A stretch of 5,897 bases of DNA from Candidatus Zophobacter franzmannii (GTDB lineage Bacteria; Cloacimonadota; Cloacimonadia; Cloacimonadales; JAFGVF01), in NCBI GenBank assembly GCA_030765245.1, contig JAVCCX010000180.1, forward strand, positions 1-5,897, given 5' to 3'. Below, piece by piece: positions 5,313 through 5,897 of this stretch (positions are counted from its first letter, which is position 1; every line of letters starts with the position of its first letter). The translations under genes were made by a program, and so were the position numbers. Under the pieces are notes generated by a model that worked only from the letters and a program-made list of their open reading frames with translations, made no database searches and was not told the DNA's origin.

Positions 5313-5685
5313 TTGTAACCTTGGTGGTAACTTATCTGGTAATACAAAATGCAAAGTACCGAAAGTTGTAGGATTTACCTTATTAGGCGTTGTTGGTGCA
5401 GGAGCTCTTATCGTCAGTGGTAGTGCTATCGTAAAAGGGCTCTGGAACTGGCTCCTCACAGATCTCTTCGGGTTTAAAAGAATAACCCTTAAACAAGCTT
5501 TTGGACTCACAATATTAGCGAAATTCCTCTTCGGGGGTGGCGGTTTCTCCCATAGTAACAGTGGTGGTCACAGTAAGAAAAAGTATATCAAGAAGGATAT
5601 TCTAATTAAAGAAGAAAAAGATCTTACTGAAGATGAACCAAAAGAAACAGAAGAGCCAGTTGTCGAAAAGGAAACTACTAAATAG
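5299..5685 (+). CDS. Small membrane protein paired with the sigma factor, putative anti-sigma or sensor
   Basis: This 128-residue protein has no catalytic motif I recognise. After a short Cys/Asn/Gly-rich N terminus (Cys6, Cys18), residues 22-45 form a clear transmembrane helix rich in Gly, Val and Ala. Next is a compact core, LWNWLLTDLFGFKRIT (48-63), then a second hydrophobic stretch, KQAFGLTILAKFLFGGGG (65-82), that may enter or cross the membrane. A Ser/Gly/His linker (83-92) leads to a charged tail, lysine-rich at 93-99 and then glutamate-rich to the end. From memory, small membrane proteins with this LWNWL...FG...IT..QA.GL..L.K.LFGG pattern occur beside sigma factors in Bacteroidota and relatives; a search should test this. 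The 14-base overlap with the sigma gene suggests a functional pair. An anti-sigma role is inference: no zinc-binding or known anti-sigma domain is visible. The gene ends in two in-frame TAG codons. Confidence 0.75.
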   Translation: MKMFNCNLGGNLSGNTKCKVPKVVGFTLLGVVGAGALIVSGSAIVKGLWNWLLTDLFGFKRITLKQAFGLTILAKFLFGGGGFSHSNSGGHSKKKYIKKDILIKEEKDLTEDEPKETEEPVVEKETTK

Positions 5686-5701
5686 TAGATTATAGATTGA
5701 T

Positions 5702-5728
5702 AAAAGGGCTCAGAAATTGAGCCCTTTT
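5702..5728 (+). terminator. Strong intrinsic terminator after the sigma/membrane-protein pair
   Basis: AAAAGGGCTCA (5702-5712) pairs perfectly with TGAGCCCTTTT (5718-5728), an 11-bp stem with a 5-base loop. The closing T residues continue into a T-rich tail (CTATTTTATAG). It lies 17 bases past the stop codon. The A run on its left makes some activity on the minus strand possible as well. Confidence 0.9.
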
Positions 5729-5815
5729 CTATTTTATAGTGTGAATCTGTTTATAACTTCTTAGCAACACAAAATCAGCAGATTGTCTAGATGATATTAT
5801 CCATGTATATTTAGA

Positions 5816-5844
5816 TTGACAGTTCCGATGTGCTATTAGTAAAT
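5816..5844 (+). promoter_or_regulatory. Candidate promoter at the right edge
   Basis: TTGACA (5816-5821) is a perfect -35 hexamer. A 17-base spacer ends at GTAAAT (5839-5844), only three of six matches to a -10. It points to a gene beyond the right edge. An ATG at 5872 stays open to the end of the window (MDPDTQII), but its only purine-rich site (AGGAAG, 5850-5855) is 16 bases away, so I do not call a gene there. Nothing else is visible between 5729 and 5897. Confidence 0.25.
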
Positions 5845-5897
5845 GCTTTAGGAAGTTGATTTTACAAAGCTATGGACCCTGATACTCAGATTATAAA

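Noticed and set aside
5872..5897. Possible start of a gene running off the right edge
   Set aside because: Only eight codons are visible, and the nearest purine-rich site is 16 bases from the ATG, too far for a normal ribosome binding site.

Overview
The window looks like chromosomal DNA from an anaerobic, mesophilic bacterium of moderately low GC. The evidence is a ferredoxin-dependent 2-oxoacid oxidoreductase in its four-subunit form, joined in one operon to methylmalonyl-CoA epimerase. A small membrane protein beside a sigma factor has a Trp-rich core that I associate, from memory, with Bacteroidota and related FCB phyla such as Cloacimonadota. The phylum assignment is weak. There is no transposase, integrase, phage gene, CRISPR array, tRNA or rRNA.

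Layout: positions 1-620 hold no convincing gene but are not featureless. They contain an 11-bp phased repeat array (151-238) ending in two converging perfect DnaA boxes, then a densely self-complementary element (456-606) that folds on paper into a three-way junction plus a hairpin. A minus-strand intrinsic terminator (622-650) closes the large operon, which reads leftward: korD (ferredoxin), korA, korB, korC, mce. Every junction in it overlaps, by 14, 1, 8 and 1 bases. After a 214-bp gap lies yjbQ, also on the minus strand. A 189-bp divergent intergenic region carrying a long imperfect inverted repeat separates it from a plus-strand pair, an ECF-like sigma factor and an overlapping small membrane protein, closed by a strong terminator (5702-5728). 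The last 169 bases hold a perfect -35 hexamer and perhaps the first codons of a gene that runs out of the window.

How the genes work together: KorABCD oxidatively decarboxylates a 2-oxoacid, most likely 2-oxoglutarate, to its acyl-CoA with reduction of ferredoxin, or runs in reverse. Succinyl-CoA is the substrate of B12-dependent methylmalonyl-CoA mutase, and the epimerase interconverts the (2R) and (2S) forms of that enzyme's product. The operon therefore plausibly links 2-oxoglutarate/glutamate metabolism to propionate formation or oxidation through the succinyl-CoA node; the mutase and decarboxylase are not in this window. The sigma factor and membrane protein are probably a regulatory pair, with the membrane protein a candidate anti-sigma factor or sensor.

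The least explained parts are the 1-620 region (candidate origin or DnaA-binding site plus a structured element) and the sigma/membrane-protein pair. All structures were paired by eye and no homology search was possible.
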